Virus record (IMG/VR): IMGVR_UViG_3300024517_000126 | Span: 1-21,631 of that record | Source: a virus | Length of the DNA stretch: 21,631 nucleotides | Reading direction: 5' to 3' (one strand) | Shown here: positions 1-7,563 of the stretch, one piece after another | Layout: each line of letters opens with the position of its first letter | Position numbering within the stretch: the first letter of the stretch is position 1 | Notes under the pieces: generated by a model | Seen by the model: the letters and a program-made list of their open reading frames with translations, nothing else | Databases searched by the model: none | Told to the model about the DNA's origin: nothing | Made by a program: the position numbers and the translations under genes

Positions 1-76
1 CCTGCCTTTTTTCTTGCAAAACCCTCTTTTTTTGCTCGATATGGTACTATCAAGACTTAAAACCGGAGATTTAACG

Positions 77-862
77 ATGGCACAGACTCCTACCCCGATG
101 GGGCCGAATGGCGCACCGATGCAGGACGATCAATTATTGATTTCGATGGGTGTTTATGAGGGTATTACCAGTATAAACAAGTTTGGGCGTAATACTGATG
201 TAGCGAGTGGGGTTGAGGAAGAAATCTGGGATGGTTCCGCTGCTTATTCATTCCCTGCAACTGCCTTGATTACGAGTATTTCACAGACTACCGATCAAGT
301 GGCTTTACGCGGTGAGACTGTTGAGATTGAGGGGCTTGACGCGAATTACGATAAAGTGACGCAAAATGTTATTCTTGACGGCACATTAACGACCACCGTG
401 GTAACGCTGACAACCGCATTAATACGGGTGTTTCGGGCGAAAATTCAATCGGGCGTGGTTGCTGATTCGACGGTGAGGGTACATAACGCGGGTGAGACTG
501 TGGATTACGCGGTCATATCGGTAGGCAATCAGCAGACCGAAATGGCCATGTATACTGTTCCCGCAGGAAGTACGGGATATATGACTAATTACTACGCCCA
601 CCACAACCCAAAGACGGGTCAGAACTTCACCTCTAATCCAATTAGAATTTGGGCAGCAGATAACCATAATGGTTATGCCAGGCAGATCAAGCATATCGTT
701 GGAATACCCGAAGATTCGGGCTTTCGTCATCCATTCGCCCCTTATTTAACATTTACTCAAAAAACCGATATTATATTGACTTCACAGCCAGTTGCACAAG
801 CCGCTGATGTCAGTGCAGGATTTGATCTTATTGTGGTACAAAATAGCGTATATGGACTGTAA
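77..862 (+). CDS. Putative virion structural protein (copy 1 of a paralogous pair)
   Basis: A 261-residue protein, predicted beta-rich and soluble, with no signal peptide or membrane segment. I chose ATG 77 because GGAG at 64-67 precedes it at good spacing; the frame opens further upstream at position 14 without a ribosome site. From about residue 40 (NKFGRNT) to the end it aligns almost without gaps with the protein at 9893-10660, about 70 percent identical by eye, with shared blocks VEEEIWDGS, LRGETVE, DSTVRVHNAGET and SVGNQQTEMA. I know no function for the family. Position directly before the packaging genes, and of the paralog inside the fibre module, suggests a virion component such as a decoration, head-fibre or tail-spike accessory protein. 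That role is inference. Bases 1-76 hold only a pyrimidine-rich stretch and this gene's leader. Confidence 0.75.
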   Translation: MAQTPTPMGPNGAPMQDDQLLISMGVYEGITSINKFGRNTDVASGVEEEIWDGSAAYSFPATALITSISQTTDQVALRGETVEIEGLDANYDKVTQNVILDGTLTTTVVTLTTALIRVFRAKIQSGVVADSTVRVHNAGETVDYAVISVGNQQTEMAMYTVPAGSTGYMTNYYAHHNPKTGQNFTSNPIRIWAADNHNGYARQIKHIVGIPEDSGFRHPFAPYLTFTQKTDIILTSQPVAQAADVSAGFDLIVVQNSVYGL

Positions 863-891
863 TAATAAGTTTCATATTATGTAAAGTAGAC

Positions 892-909
892 TACACCAAA
901 AAAGGTGTA
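892..909. repeat. Perfect hairpin TACACC-A6-GGTGTA
   Basis: A 6-bp perfect inverted repeat with an A6 loop lies 30 bases after the stop of the preceding gene. No T run follows on either strand, so it is not a convincing intrinsic terminator. It sits just before the DnaA-box cluster and may be part of the same regulatory or replication region. Confidence 0.5.
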
Positions 910-916
910 TGTAACC

Positions 917-948
917 TGTGGATAACTCTGTGGATAACCTGTGGATAA
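917..948 (+). promoter_or_regulatory. Three tandem DnaA-box consensus sites
   Basis: TGTGGATAA occurs at 917-925, 929-937 and 940-948. Each is the exact reverse complement of the strong DnaA box TTATCCACA. The starts are 12 and 11 bases apart, close to one helical turn, so bound proteins would lie on one face of the DNA. The cluster is in the 120-base intergenic gap before the small-terminase-like gene, and I found no other perfect copy in the window. This could be a replication origin, a DnaA-responsive regulatory site or a DnaA-titration site. The sites are seen directly; the role is inference. Confidence 0.7.
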
Positions 949-982
949 CTTATGAAAAGATCACACAAAAAGGGCCGTAAAA

Positions 983-1435
983 ATGGCAAAAAGAAAGGTA
1001 AGAAAACCTACTAAAAAGCCCGATAGTTTCGAACTGGATAAAATGCAGGAGATTCTTGCCAAACCAATCGAAATCGGACTGCCTGAAAGCCTCGCTGATG
1101 TAGATTTCGGCAGGGACGATGTTCCGGTAGTTCAGGCGAGGTCAGGCAGGCCAAAGAAATCCAAAAACGAGACTACGGTTTTCAGGGATCAGATGATCGA
1201 GACTTTCGAGAAGCAGGTTAAGAAATCGTTCAAGAAGATCATTCTAACCGTATGCGAGGCCGCCGAGGACGGGAACATGAAAGCGGCAGATATGGTATTA
1301 AGTCGAATTGTGCCTGTGAATAAGGCAGTTGATGGTGATACCACTACAGGGACATTTAGTGTTAATATCAATATAGGTAATCTGGTTGCCCCTGAAATTC
1401 TGAAAAAACCGGATGATGTAGTTTCTGAACAGTGA
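983..1435 (+). CDS. Putative terminase small subunit / DNA-binding protein
   Basis: A 150-residue protein with a very basic N-terminus (MAKRKVRKPTKKPD) and a GRPKKSKNET motif around residue 55. An amphipathic helical segment follows (FRDQMIETFEKQVKKSFKKII), then a short acidic tail. The GRPK-SKN motif followed by helices and a run like AAEDGNMKAADMVLSRIVP resembles small-terminase-like proteins of the DUF5681 type. Together with its place just before TerL, this supports a role in recognising phage DNA for packaging. A 20-codon basic ORF starting at 952 overlaps its leader and is probably not a gene. No helix-turn-helix is obvious by eye, so the family call is tentative, and a general DNA-binding role is the alternative. 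Confidence 0.55.
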   Translation: MAKRKVRKPTKKPDSFELDKMQEILAKPIEIGLPESLADVDFGRDDVPVVQARSGRPKKSKNETTVFRDQMIETFEKQVKKSFKKIILTVCEAAEDGNMKAADMVLSRIVPVNKAVDGDTTTGTFSVNINIGNLVAPEILKKPDDVVSEQ

Positions 1436-1445
1436 GGATTTGAAA

Positions 1446-1589
1446 ATGCCACATGGTGTGAAAGGTAGTTATAACAAACCGAAAGGTAATTCGAAAGGTA
1501 GTCCGACTCCTGGTAATGCAAGTGGGCCAATTGGCACCCGGCATTGGGGTGGTATCAAAGGTAGTGTCTCAAGCAAGAAGTTCGGCTAA
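1446..1589 (+). CDS. Small Gly/Ser/Lys-rich hypothetical protein (47 aa)
   Basis: A 47-residue basic, low-complexity protein with three repeats of a K-G-(S/N) pattern (VKGSY, PKGNSKGSP, IKGSVSS) and a central WGG. GAGG at 1434-1437 precedes ATG 1446 at good spacing. Its stop overlaps the next start (TAATG), so it is translated with its neighbours between the small-terminase candidate and TerL. No domain is recognised. It is too short and disordered for an enzyme; it may bind nucleic acid or be a minor virion protein. Confidence 0.55.
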   Translation: MPHGVKGSYNKPKGNSKGSPTPGNASGPIGTRHWGGIKGSVSSKKFG

Positions 1590-1732
1590 TGGGTACGCCT
1601 ACCACTAAAGCAGGCGGCGTAAAGTCTGTCGGCTCTACAATTCCCGCCCGTACCGCGCCTGCGAGGGATTGCCCTTCTGATAAGGAATTGGAAGAAAAAG
1701 AAATCCTGAAAAAAGGCACTTCGGGGTTCTAA
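1589..1732 (+). CDS. Small hypothetical protein (47 aa)
   Basis: A 47-residue protein with a Thr/Pro/Ala-rich first half and a charged helical end (SDKELEEKEILKKGTSGF). Its ATG overlaps the preceding stop as TAATG, and TerL starts 7 bases after its stop, so it is embedded in the packaging operon. No family is recognised. The tight coupling and ordinary codon use favour a real gene. Confidence 0.5.
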   Translation: MGTPTTKAGGVKSVGSTIPARTAPARDCPSDKELEEKEILKKGTSGF

Positions 1733-1739
1733 GTTCCCA

Positions 1740-3020
1740 ATGGTCGATTTAAATTTCGACCTGCACGAAGAACAGGCCCAGGTGTTTCAGTCACCTGCCC
1801 GTTTTCGTGTCTGTGCGGCAGGTAGACGGTGGGGCAAGACCGAGGAAGCGGCTATTGAGTTAATTATCAATGGTTTGCAGGAAAAGAACGTCTATGGCTT
1901 TGATCTGACCGGAATGGAGGTCTGGTATATCTGTCCCACCTTCGGACAGGCCAAAGACCTGATTTGGGACAAGCTAAAGCGTATCGGCAAGGATGTTATT
2001 GCAAAAACCCTCGAAAATACCGCAACCATCAAGCTAATCAATGGCAGGACGATAAAACTCAAAGGTTCTGACCGACCCGATACCTTGCGCGGTGTTGGTG
2101 TCTCGTTTTGTGTCTTGGATGAGTACGCATTCATGAAACCGGAAGTTTGGGACTTAATCATGCGCCCGACACTCGCCGATGTAATGGGTTCGGCCTTATT
2201 TATCGGCACTCCTGACGGGAAGAACCATTTCTACGATTTATTCCTGCAATGTGAGGGGCAGGACGATTGGGAGGCATTCCAGTTCAATTCTTTGGGAAAC
2301 CCTGTCTTACCGCCTGACGAGATAGAAGAAGCGTCGAAAACCATGACCCAAGAGGCTTTTCGGCAAGAGTTTGAGGCTTCTTTCGCCGCAGCCGGCGGTG
2401 GTGAGTTCAAGGACGAGGAATTCATTTTCATGGATCGCCCGCCCGAGCGCGGAGTGACTTATATCGCTGTCGATCCCGCAGGCTTTGTTGAAAGTAAGGG
2501 AAAGCTGACTTCCAAGCTGAAAAAGAGTGACGAATGTGCGATTGCCGTTGTAGAGACTTCCGAATCCGGTTGGTTCATTCATGACGTTATACATGGTCGT
2601 TGGGGAGTCCGAGAGACAAGTTTGCAGATAATTAAGGCTTGTAAGGTCTATCAACCTAATATTTTGGGTATTGAGAAAGGTTCGTTGATGAACGCTATCA
2701 TGCCTTATTTATCTGATCAGATGCGCCGATTAAACGTGTATCCACGCATCGAACCATTGACCCACGGTGGTCGGAACAAAACAAAGCGGATTGCATGGGC
2801 TTTACAGGGTAGATTTCAGAACGGGAAGATATTCTTCAAAAAAGACGCTTCATACGTTAAACCCCTGACAGATCAGCTACTTGATTTTCCAAACCCGATG
2901 GTTCACGACGATTTGATTGATGCACTCGCATATATTGACCAATTAAGCAAAATCCCGTATTTTGCAGATGCAATCATTCAAAATGAGTTCCAACCACTAG
3001 ATTCCGCAGCAGGTTACTAA
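1740..3020 (+). CDS. terL: Terminase large subunit (ATPase and nuclease)
   Basis: A 426-residue packaging motor. It threads phage DNA into the procapsid using ATP and cuts the concatemer. The ATPase domain shows a Walker A-like AAGRRWGKT at residues 26-34, Walker B FCVLDEYA at 123-130 with the acidic pair D127-E128, and a coupling-type FIGTPDG at 154-160. The RNase H-like nuclease domain shows YIAVDPA (D245), ILGIEKGS (E312) and the C-terminal VHDDLIDALAY (D390, D391, D394). The length is normal for the family. It follows the small-terminase candidate and precedes the portal, the usual order. The packaging type (headful or cohesive ends) cannot be decided by eye. Confidence 0.96.
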   Translation: MVDLNFDLHEEQAQVFQSPARFRVCAAGRRWGKTEEAAIELIINGLQEKNVYGFDLTGMEVWYICPTFGQAKDLIWDKLKRIGKDVIAKTLENTATIKLINGRTIKLKGSDRPDTLRGVGVSFCVLDEYAFMKPEVWDLIMRPTLADVMGSALFIGTPDGKNHFYDLFLQCEGQDDWEAFQFNSLGNPVLPPDEIEEASKTMTQEAFRQEFEASFAAAGGGEFKDEEFIFMDRPPERGVTYIAVDPAGFVESKGKLTSKLKKSDECAIAVVETSESGWFIHDVIHGRWGVRETSLQIIKACKVYQPNILGIEKGSLMNAIMPYLSDQMRRLNVYPRIEPLTHGGRNKTKRIAWALQGRFQNGKIFFKKDASYVKPLTDQLLDFPNPMVHDDLIDALAYIDQLSKIPYFADAIIQNEFQPLDSAAGY

Positions 3021-3021
3021 T

Positions 3022-3390
3022 ATGGCTGAAAGAACCAAAGGCAAAACTTTTAATCCAGAAGGGGCGGGATTTGATACCAAAACAGCTAAAAGGCTGATTG
3101 AGGAAAACCCATTGACCATCGAAAAGCCTTCTTCATATATTGGTGATGAAGTGGCAAACAAGAATTCATTTCAGGCCTGGGTATGGCATCCAGAAATAAA
3201 CGAGTATAAAAAGCATAGTTCCAGTCGTGATCCTGAAACTGGACTGATATTAAAAGGGAAAAGGCACAAAACCTTTAATAAAACTGTGGAAGCAGAAAGT
3301 AGACTTGGTTTTGAAATAACAAAAAAAGGAAACAGGTATTATAGTAATAAGCCTAAACGCCGACTGTCGGTAGGTGGGCTTGAGCAATGA
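3022..3390 (+). CDS. Conserved phage hypothetical protein between terL and portal
   Basis: A 122-residue basic protein starting one base after the terL stop. It begins with a Lys-rich stretch and a GAGFDTKTAKRLIEENPLTI segment, then a region rich in aromatic and polar residues (AWVWHPEINEYKKHSSSRDP), then a basic tail ending in RYYSNKPKRR. No catalytic motif is visible. Similar proteins, as I recall, occur next to packaging genes in other phages, but I know no assigned function. A head-assembly or packaging accessory role is inferred only from position. Confidence 0.65.
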   Translation: MAERTKGKTFNPEGAGFDTKTAKRLIEENPLTIEKPSSYIGDEVANKNSFQAWVWHPEINEYKKHSSSRDPETGLILKGKRHKTFNKTVEAESRLGFEITKKGNRYYSNKPKRRLSVGGLEQ

Positions 3391-3408
3391 AACTAAGAGG
3401 CGCGGATA

Positions 3409-5634
3409 ATGGCAAGCACTGATAAGATAGTAGATATCGAAAGCGAAGATCAGAGCGATTTCGACTCGATTGAAACACAACTGGTATCTTGGGTGGTGGC
3501 ACTCGTCCGAGAATGGGAAGATCATCGTGACAGCAATTACGAGTCTCGTTGGAATGAATATTACCGTTTGTGGCGCGGAGTCTGGAAAGAAGAAGATCGT
3601 ACCCGCGAAACTGAGCGTTCCCGCTTAATATCCCCTGCAACCGCCCAGGCCGTTGAAGTCGCAACTGCTGAGATTGAAGAAGCCATATTTGGTAAAGGAA
3701 AGTGGTTTGACGTATCTGATGACGTTAGGGATGACGATAAAGCCGATATGATGGTTTTCCGTAATAAATTATTGGAAGATTTGACTGAAAATGGCTACCC
3801 GAGGGCAATTGCCGAAATAGTGCTGAATGGTGCTATCTATGGCACAGGAATCGGGAAGATCGTTGTCGAGCATAGCGAGGAACGTAGTTTCGATATTTCC
3901 AAGTCAGAGGGTCTACTTGAAGAACTTGAAGCGATTGGTAGATCGGAAATGAGAACAAGAATCAAACTGGTTGCTGTTGAGCCGCGAGATTTCGTTATTG
4001 ACCCTGCCGCGACCACAATTGATGAAGCAATGGGGTGCGCCCATGTGTTTTTAGTGCCAAAACACATAATTACGTCAAGAATGCAGTCTGGTATGTATCG
4101 CCAGGTGAGTTTGGGTACTTATCATGAGGATTTCGACCATGAATCGAAGGGTGAAGTGCGAACCGGACTCACTGACCATGTGAAATTGACCCAATATCAC
4201 GGTTTAGTGCCTGAAATGATGCTTCATTTCGATGCCGACCCCGAAAATGAGGATATTTTCAGTGTTGAGGAAGGCGAAGGCTCATTTGATGAGTCGGAAG
4301 TCATGATTGAGGCAATAATCACCATTGCAAATGATGGTGTACTGCTAAAAGCTACCGCAACTCCCCATTTCATGCAGGATCGCGACTTTGTTTCCTTCCA
4401 GTACGACACCGTACCAAACAGATTTTGGGGTAGAGGTGTAGCCGAAAAGGGTTACAACCCGCAAAAGGCTCTCGATGCCGAGCTAAGAGGCAGAATCGAC
4501 GCAATGAGCCTCACAATTCATCCGATGATCGGAATTGATGCGACCCGAGTACCCCGAGGGGGCGATTTTAGTGTCAGACCTGGCAAATCCATCCTGACAA
4601 ATGGTGATCCGCGCGAAGTTCTGAACCCGTTCAGGTTCGGTGAGGTCAGCAACAATACATTTAGTGAAGCGGGTGATCTGGAAAGGATGATTCAGATGGC
4701 AACGGGCGCAATGGATTCCGCAACCCCGATCGCTCAAAATTCCCGCAACAATACGCTTGGTGGCATGAGTATCATGCAAGCGGGTGCGATTAAGCGATCC
4801 AAGCGAACATTAGCCAATATCGAGGCATCTTTCCTAAAACCACTGATTCAGAAGTCTGCCTGGCGATATATTCAGTATGCACCGGACGAATACGCCCAAA
4901 CTGACCCAAGATTTGTCGTAAATTCGACTTTGGGGATAATGGCGCGAGAACTCGAAATGCAGCAATTAGCGGGTCTTTTAGCCTCTACGCAAGGTGATTC
5001 CGTTGGATATTGGATGTTAATGAAGTCAATCTATGAATTATCGAGCGCATCCAATCGAGAGGAAATGATGGGTGTAGCTGATCGAATGCTTCAACAGGCG
5101 CAAAACCCACCACCTGACCCATTAGCTTTGGTCAAGCAGGCCGAACTTGAGCATACCAAAGAACGTGATTTAGCTAAACTCCAAATCGAGCAAGGCCGCG
5201 CCAACACCGAGGCCAGGAGAGTTGGAAATGAAGAAGCAAAACTTGAGGGAAGCATTGCCAAAACGGATGCTGAAACTAGACTTGCCGAAACCCGATCCGA
5301 AAGCCTACGAAGGACTACCATTGTCGAAACCGATAAAGAGGTTGCAATTCAGAAGAACAAGACTCGGGAACTCGAACTGAAAGAAGATGAGTTAGCATTG
5401 AAGAAACGTGATCAGGAAATCAAGCTAACCCTGTCTCAGAACGAGATTTTAGCCGAGAAAGACTTACTGGAACGCGAACTACGGGCGAAAGCGGCAGAGC
5501 AAGAATCAAATGAGAAATCTGCTGCCGCAAGCAAGCCCGCCGCACCTGTTATTAATATTGTCGGTTCAGGCAAGAAGAAAATTGCAGTAAAAAGGACTGC
5601 TGATGGACTTGAAGGTACGAGCGAGGAAATCTGA
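3409..5634 (+). CDS. Portal protein (P22-like), head-tail connector
   Basis: A 741-residue portal that would form the twelve-subunit DNA entry ring at one capsid vertex and dock the terminase and neck. AAGAGG at 3395-3400 precedes the ATG. The N-terminus has the usual pattern of charged helix plus aromatic residues (ESRWNEYYRLWRGVW). A membrane-independent alpha/beta core follows, with the segments YPRAIAEIVLNGAIYGTGIG and NTLGGMSIMQAGAIKRSK typical of P22-type portals. Residues from about 565 to 700 are a long charged coiled coil (repeats of A-K-L-E-type heptads), followed by a low-complexity Ala/Pro and Lys-rich tail. That C-terminal extension may form a barrel like the one in P22. Its last 32 bases overlap the next gene. 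Confidence 0.9.
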   Translation: MASTDKIVDIESEDQSDFDSIETQLVSWVVALVREWEDHRDSNYESRWNEYYRLWRGVWKEEDRTRETERSRLISPATAQAVEVATAEIEEAIFGKGKWFDVSDDVRDDDKADMMVFRNKLLEDLTENGYPRAIAEIVLNGAIYGTGIGKIVVEHSEERSFDISKSEGLLEELEAIGRSEMRTRIKLVAVEPRDFVIDPAATTIDEAMGCAHVFLVPKHIITSRMQSGMYRQVSLGTYHEDFDHESKGEVRTGLTDHVKLTQYHGLVPEMMLHFDADPENEDIFSVEEGEGSFDESEVMIEAIITIANDGVLLKATATPHFMQDRDFVSFQYDTVPNRFWGRGVAEKGYNPQKALDAELRGRIDAMSLTIHPMIGIDATRVPRGGDFSVRPGKSILTNGDPREVLNPFRFGEVSNNTFSEAGDLERMIQMATGAMDSATPIAQNSRNNTLGGMSIMQAGAIKRSKRTLANIEASFLKPLIQKSAWRYIQYAPDEYAQTDPRFVVNSTLGIMARELEMQQLAGLLASTQGDSVGYWMLMKSIYELSSASNREEMMGVADRMLQQAQNPPPDPLALVKQAELEHTKERDLAKLQIEQGRANTEARRVGNEEAKLEGSIAKTDAETRLAETRSESLRRTTIVETDKEVAIQKNKTRELELKEDELALKKRDQEIKLTLSQNEILAEKDLLERELRAKAAEQESNEKSAAASKPAAPVINIVGSGKKKIAVKRTADGLEGTSEEI

Positions 5635-5854
5635 TTATGTTGAAGGGCGTAGGGAAGATTTTATCTACTACCTTGAGCGATCCGACTTATCCGCGACCCT
5701 ACTCGCGGAAAGCACAGGTATTTCTTTAGACTGGATCAAACAGGTCAAAAACTCGCGTATTCAAATGCCAGCCGACTATCGAATGACTATTCTGATTGAC
5801 TTCATTAAAGACTTTGAAAGATTGCAGACTTATTATGCTGCATTGGAGAGGTAA
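5603..5854 (+). CDS. Small helix-turn-helix-like protein
   Basis: An 83-residue protein that starts inside the end of the portal gene in another frame; AGGA at 5593-5596 supports ATG 5603. Residues about 28-62 (DLSATLLAESTGISLDWIKQVKNSRI) have the spacing of a Cro/CI-type helix-turn-helix, followed by a helix with hydrophobic heptads. The layout resembles the protein at 19261-19512. A regulator of late genes is possible, but a structural neck role is also possible given its position. The DNA-binding call is from pattern only. Confidence 0.6.
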   Translation: MDLKVRARKSDYVEGRREDFIYYLERSDLSATLLAESTGISLDWIKQVKNSRIQMPADYRMTILIDFIKDFERLQTYYAALER

Positions 5855-5856
5855 TT

Positions 5857-6033
5857 ATGACAAGCAAGCAACGTACCAAGCACAAGGTAATAAAAAGGGA
5901 CGATCCACGAAAAAAGGACAAGATTTACAAAGGTGTTCTACCATTACGGTTCGCGTCGAAAGACGTTAATGGTAATGATGTGATCAAGACTTCTGAGCAA
6001 ATGGCAGAGCAAGTCGAAGATTATCAGTGGTGA
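5857..6033 (+). CDS. Small basic hypothetical protein (58 aa)
   Basis: A 58-residue protein with a very basic first half (MTSKQRTKHKVIKRDDPRKK) and an acidic end (EQMAEQVEDYQW). GGAGAGG at 5845-5851 is a strong ribosome site for ATG 5857, and its stop overlaps the lysozyme start (TGATG). No family is recognised. It is too short for an enzyme; nucleic-acid binding or a minor virion role are guesses. Confidence 0.6.
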   Translation: MTSKQRTKHKVIKRDDPRKKDKIYKGVLPLRFASKDVNGNDVIKTSEQMAEQVEDYQW

Positions 6034-6449
6034 TGGAGTTAAAGAAAGTCAGGAGCCTCATTGCCAAACATGAAGGCTTGAGGCTACTGGCGTATAAAGA
6101 TACGGTTGGCAAGTTGACTATCGGGTATGGTCACAACCTGGACGATGTGCCTATTTCAGTTGAAATTGCCGAACAGTTATTGGAAATCGATGTTAATGAC
6201 GCGGTTCTCAGCGCACAGTCATTCGAATGGTTTCGCGATCTGGACGGGGTTCGACAGGGAGTTGTTGTAAATATGGTTTTTAATCTTGGTCTGCCCCGGT
6301 TCATGGGGTTCAAGAAAACGATCAAGCTGATTGAAAAGAAGAAGTACACTCAAGCGGGAACCGAAATGCTCGATTCCAAATGGGCGAAGCAGGTAGGTAA
6401 TCGAGCAATGGAATTATCCAGAATGATGAAATCAGGTGAGTGGCAATGA
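6033..6449 (+). CDS. Endolysin, T4-type lysozyme (GH24)
   Basis: A 138-residue muramidase that cleaves the glycan strands of peptidoglycan at the end of infection. The N-terminus matches T4 lysozyme well: KHEGLRLLAYKDTVGKLTIGYGHNL. The catalytic triad is E14, D23 and T29, with the same 9- and 6-residue spacing as T4 E11-D20-T26. It has no signal peptide or SAR-type membrane anchor, so release through a holin pore is expected. I chose ATG 6033, which overlaps the previous stop (TGATG), over GTG 6027. Somewhat shorter than T4 lysozyme (164 residues). It opens a five-gene lysis cassette. Confidence 0.92.
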   Translation: MELKKVRSLIAKHEGLRLLAYKDTVGKLTIGYGHNLDDVPISVEIAEQLLEIDVNDAVLSAQSFEWFRDLDGVRQGVVVNMVFNLGLPRFMGFKKTIKLIEKKKYTQAGTEMLDSKWAKQVGNRAMELSRMMKSGEWQ

Positions 6450-6784
6450 TTGAATTTGTAGTGGTGAACTTCATACTGCTCGTATTCGTTTTCGTATGGG
6501 TAATGAAACTGCGCGATGCCTGTGAAGGAACCGTTTGGGAACCTTTCCTACGGGTTGTAGTGGGTATCCCTGCTTTGGCCTTTGACTGGTATGTTAATAC
6601 ATTCGCCGCAACTGTCCTTTTCCTTGATCCGCCTGACGGATGGGAAGTGGTTACTGGCAGGCTGAAACGATATAAAAAGAAGTACGGGAGTCAGGCACAT
6701 TTGAAGGGTATTAAATGGTGGAGGCTAACCATTGCGGAATTTTTCTGCAATCTTGCTAATAAATTCGACGTAGGGCATTGCTAA
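6446..6784 (+). CDS. Conserved membrane protein of the lysis cassette
   Basis: A 112-residue protein starting at an ATGA overlap, with AGGTGAG at 6434-6440 as ribosome site. Residues 2-20 are a strong membrane segment (MIEFVVVNFILLVFVFVWV), and residues about 36-58 (VVVGIPALAFDWYVNTFAATVLF) may form a second. The end is basic and aromatic and finishes in FCNLANKFDVGHC. I recall similar proteins, with a cysteine-ending tail, near lysis genes in other phages but no assigned function. It may help holin function or lysis timing. The terminal Cys is not a lipobox. Confidence 0.7.
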   Translation: MIEFVVVNFILLVFVFVWVMKLRDACEGTVWEPFLRVVVGIPALAFDWYVNTFAATVLFLDPPDGWEVVTGRLKRYKKKYGSQAHLKGIKWWRLTIAEFFCNLANKFDVGHC

Positions 6785-7182
6785 TGTTTAAGTTTATCAA
6801 AGGTTTGTTGGGCGGTGGTCAGAATGGGTCTGACAACGTAATGAAGGTTGCGACTGGTGTTGGTGGATGGATCGACGGGCTTAAACTCACCGATCAGGAA
6901 AAGCAGGAATTCAACGGAAAGATGGTGCAGCACTATTCCGATTTTATGGCATCGACGGTCAGTGAGAATACCGAGCGATCACGCACCCGACGAGACATTG
7001 CCTTGTGGATCATCAAATTAGAGGCATTCTTTCTGGTGTTCTCTCTGGTGGTGTTTCATTTCAATGACGCACTGGCGAAATATTCTTATCAAATCGCTAC
7101 GGATTCACCGTGGGGATATCTAACGCTTGGTGTTGGTGCATTCTTTTTCGGGGCGCATTTAGTCCGAGCAGCTAAAGGGTGA
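6784..7182 (+). CDS. Holin candidate (GTA/3TM-like)
   Basis: A 132-residue protein with start overlapping the prior stop (TAATG) and AGGG at 6772-6775. The first 60 residues are soluble and amphipathic (KLTDQEKQEFNGKMVQHYSDF). A basic SENTERSRTRRD turn precedes a membrane helix at about 73-92, and a second hydrophobic stretch follows at 109-125, with positive residues at the end. This pattern (amphipathic lead, R-T-R-R, hydrophobic segments) is like the GTA_holin_3TM family. It would make the inner-membrane lesions that release the lysozyme encoded two genes upstream. Two clear segments are seen, not three, so the family call is tentative. Confidence 0.65.
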   Translation: MFKFIKGLLGGGQNGSDNVMKVATGVGGWIDGLKLTDQEKQEFNGKMVQHYSDFMASTVSENTERSRTRRDIALWIIKLEAFFLVFSLVVFHFNDALAKYSYQIATDSPWGYLTLGVGAFFFGAHLVRAAKG

Positions 7183-7185
7183 ATT

Positions 7186-7563
7186 ATGAAGTTCCTACTC
7201 ACAATCCTGATACTGGTTACTATCTGGACTCAGGCCGAAGCGGGAGAGAAGCATTCTACCCCTGCACCACCACCAGTAATCACGACTACTACATCGACCC
7301 CGACTACACTAAATCTGCCGTCCGGTAACACTTACGGATTACTTGGGCTGGCAGCAAACAATCAATTCGATTGGGGTGTACCTGAGAAATTACAGGTAGG
7401 TGTCACAATGGCATTCACCGAGGGCGGCAACCAGGCTATTGCGGTTGGTGCAGCAACCAGAGTTGGTGGCATCATGGTTCATGGTCAGTTCGTTTCTACA
7501 ATCGATGGCCCTGATACCGAAGATGACTACGCTGTTATTGTCGGCGGCACGATGCACTTCTGA
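7186..7563 (+). CDS. Secreted, beta-rich outer-membrane-like protein in the lysis cassette
   Basis: A 125-residue protein with a good Sec signal peptide (hydrophobic residues 3-14) and a likely cleavage site after AEA at residue 19. A Pro/Thr-rich linker follows (PAPPPVITTTTSTPTT), then alternating hydrophobic/polar strands from residue 52 (GLLGLAANNQFDW, KLQVGVTMAF, AIAVGAATRV, YAVIVGGTMHF). It ends in Phe, as outer-membrane barrels do. The strand region resembles the short YadA-type C-terminal anchor. AGGGTGA at 7175-7181 supports ATG 7186. A role in the outer-membrane step of lysis or in altering the cell surface is inferred from position. It lacks the lipobox expected of an o-spanin. Confidence 0.7.
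   Translation: MKFLLTILILVTIWTQAEAGEKHSTPAPPPVITTTTSTPTTLNLPSGNTYGLLGLAANNQFDWGVPEKLQVGVTMAFTEGGNQAIAVGAATRVGGIMVHGQFVSTIDGPDTEDDYAVIVGGTMHF

Noticed and set aside
14-76. Upstream extension of the first gene to position 14
   Set aside because: No ribosome site before 14, while GGAG sits at correct distance from ATG 77.
892-909. Hairpin as an intrinsic terminator of the first gene
   Set aside because: Only six pairs and no T run after it; kept as a plain inverted repeat.
952-1014. 20-codon very basic ORF overlapping the start of the small-terminase-like gene
   Set aside because: Composition is that of the A-rich leader read in another frame; the gene at 983 is far better supported.
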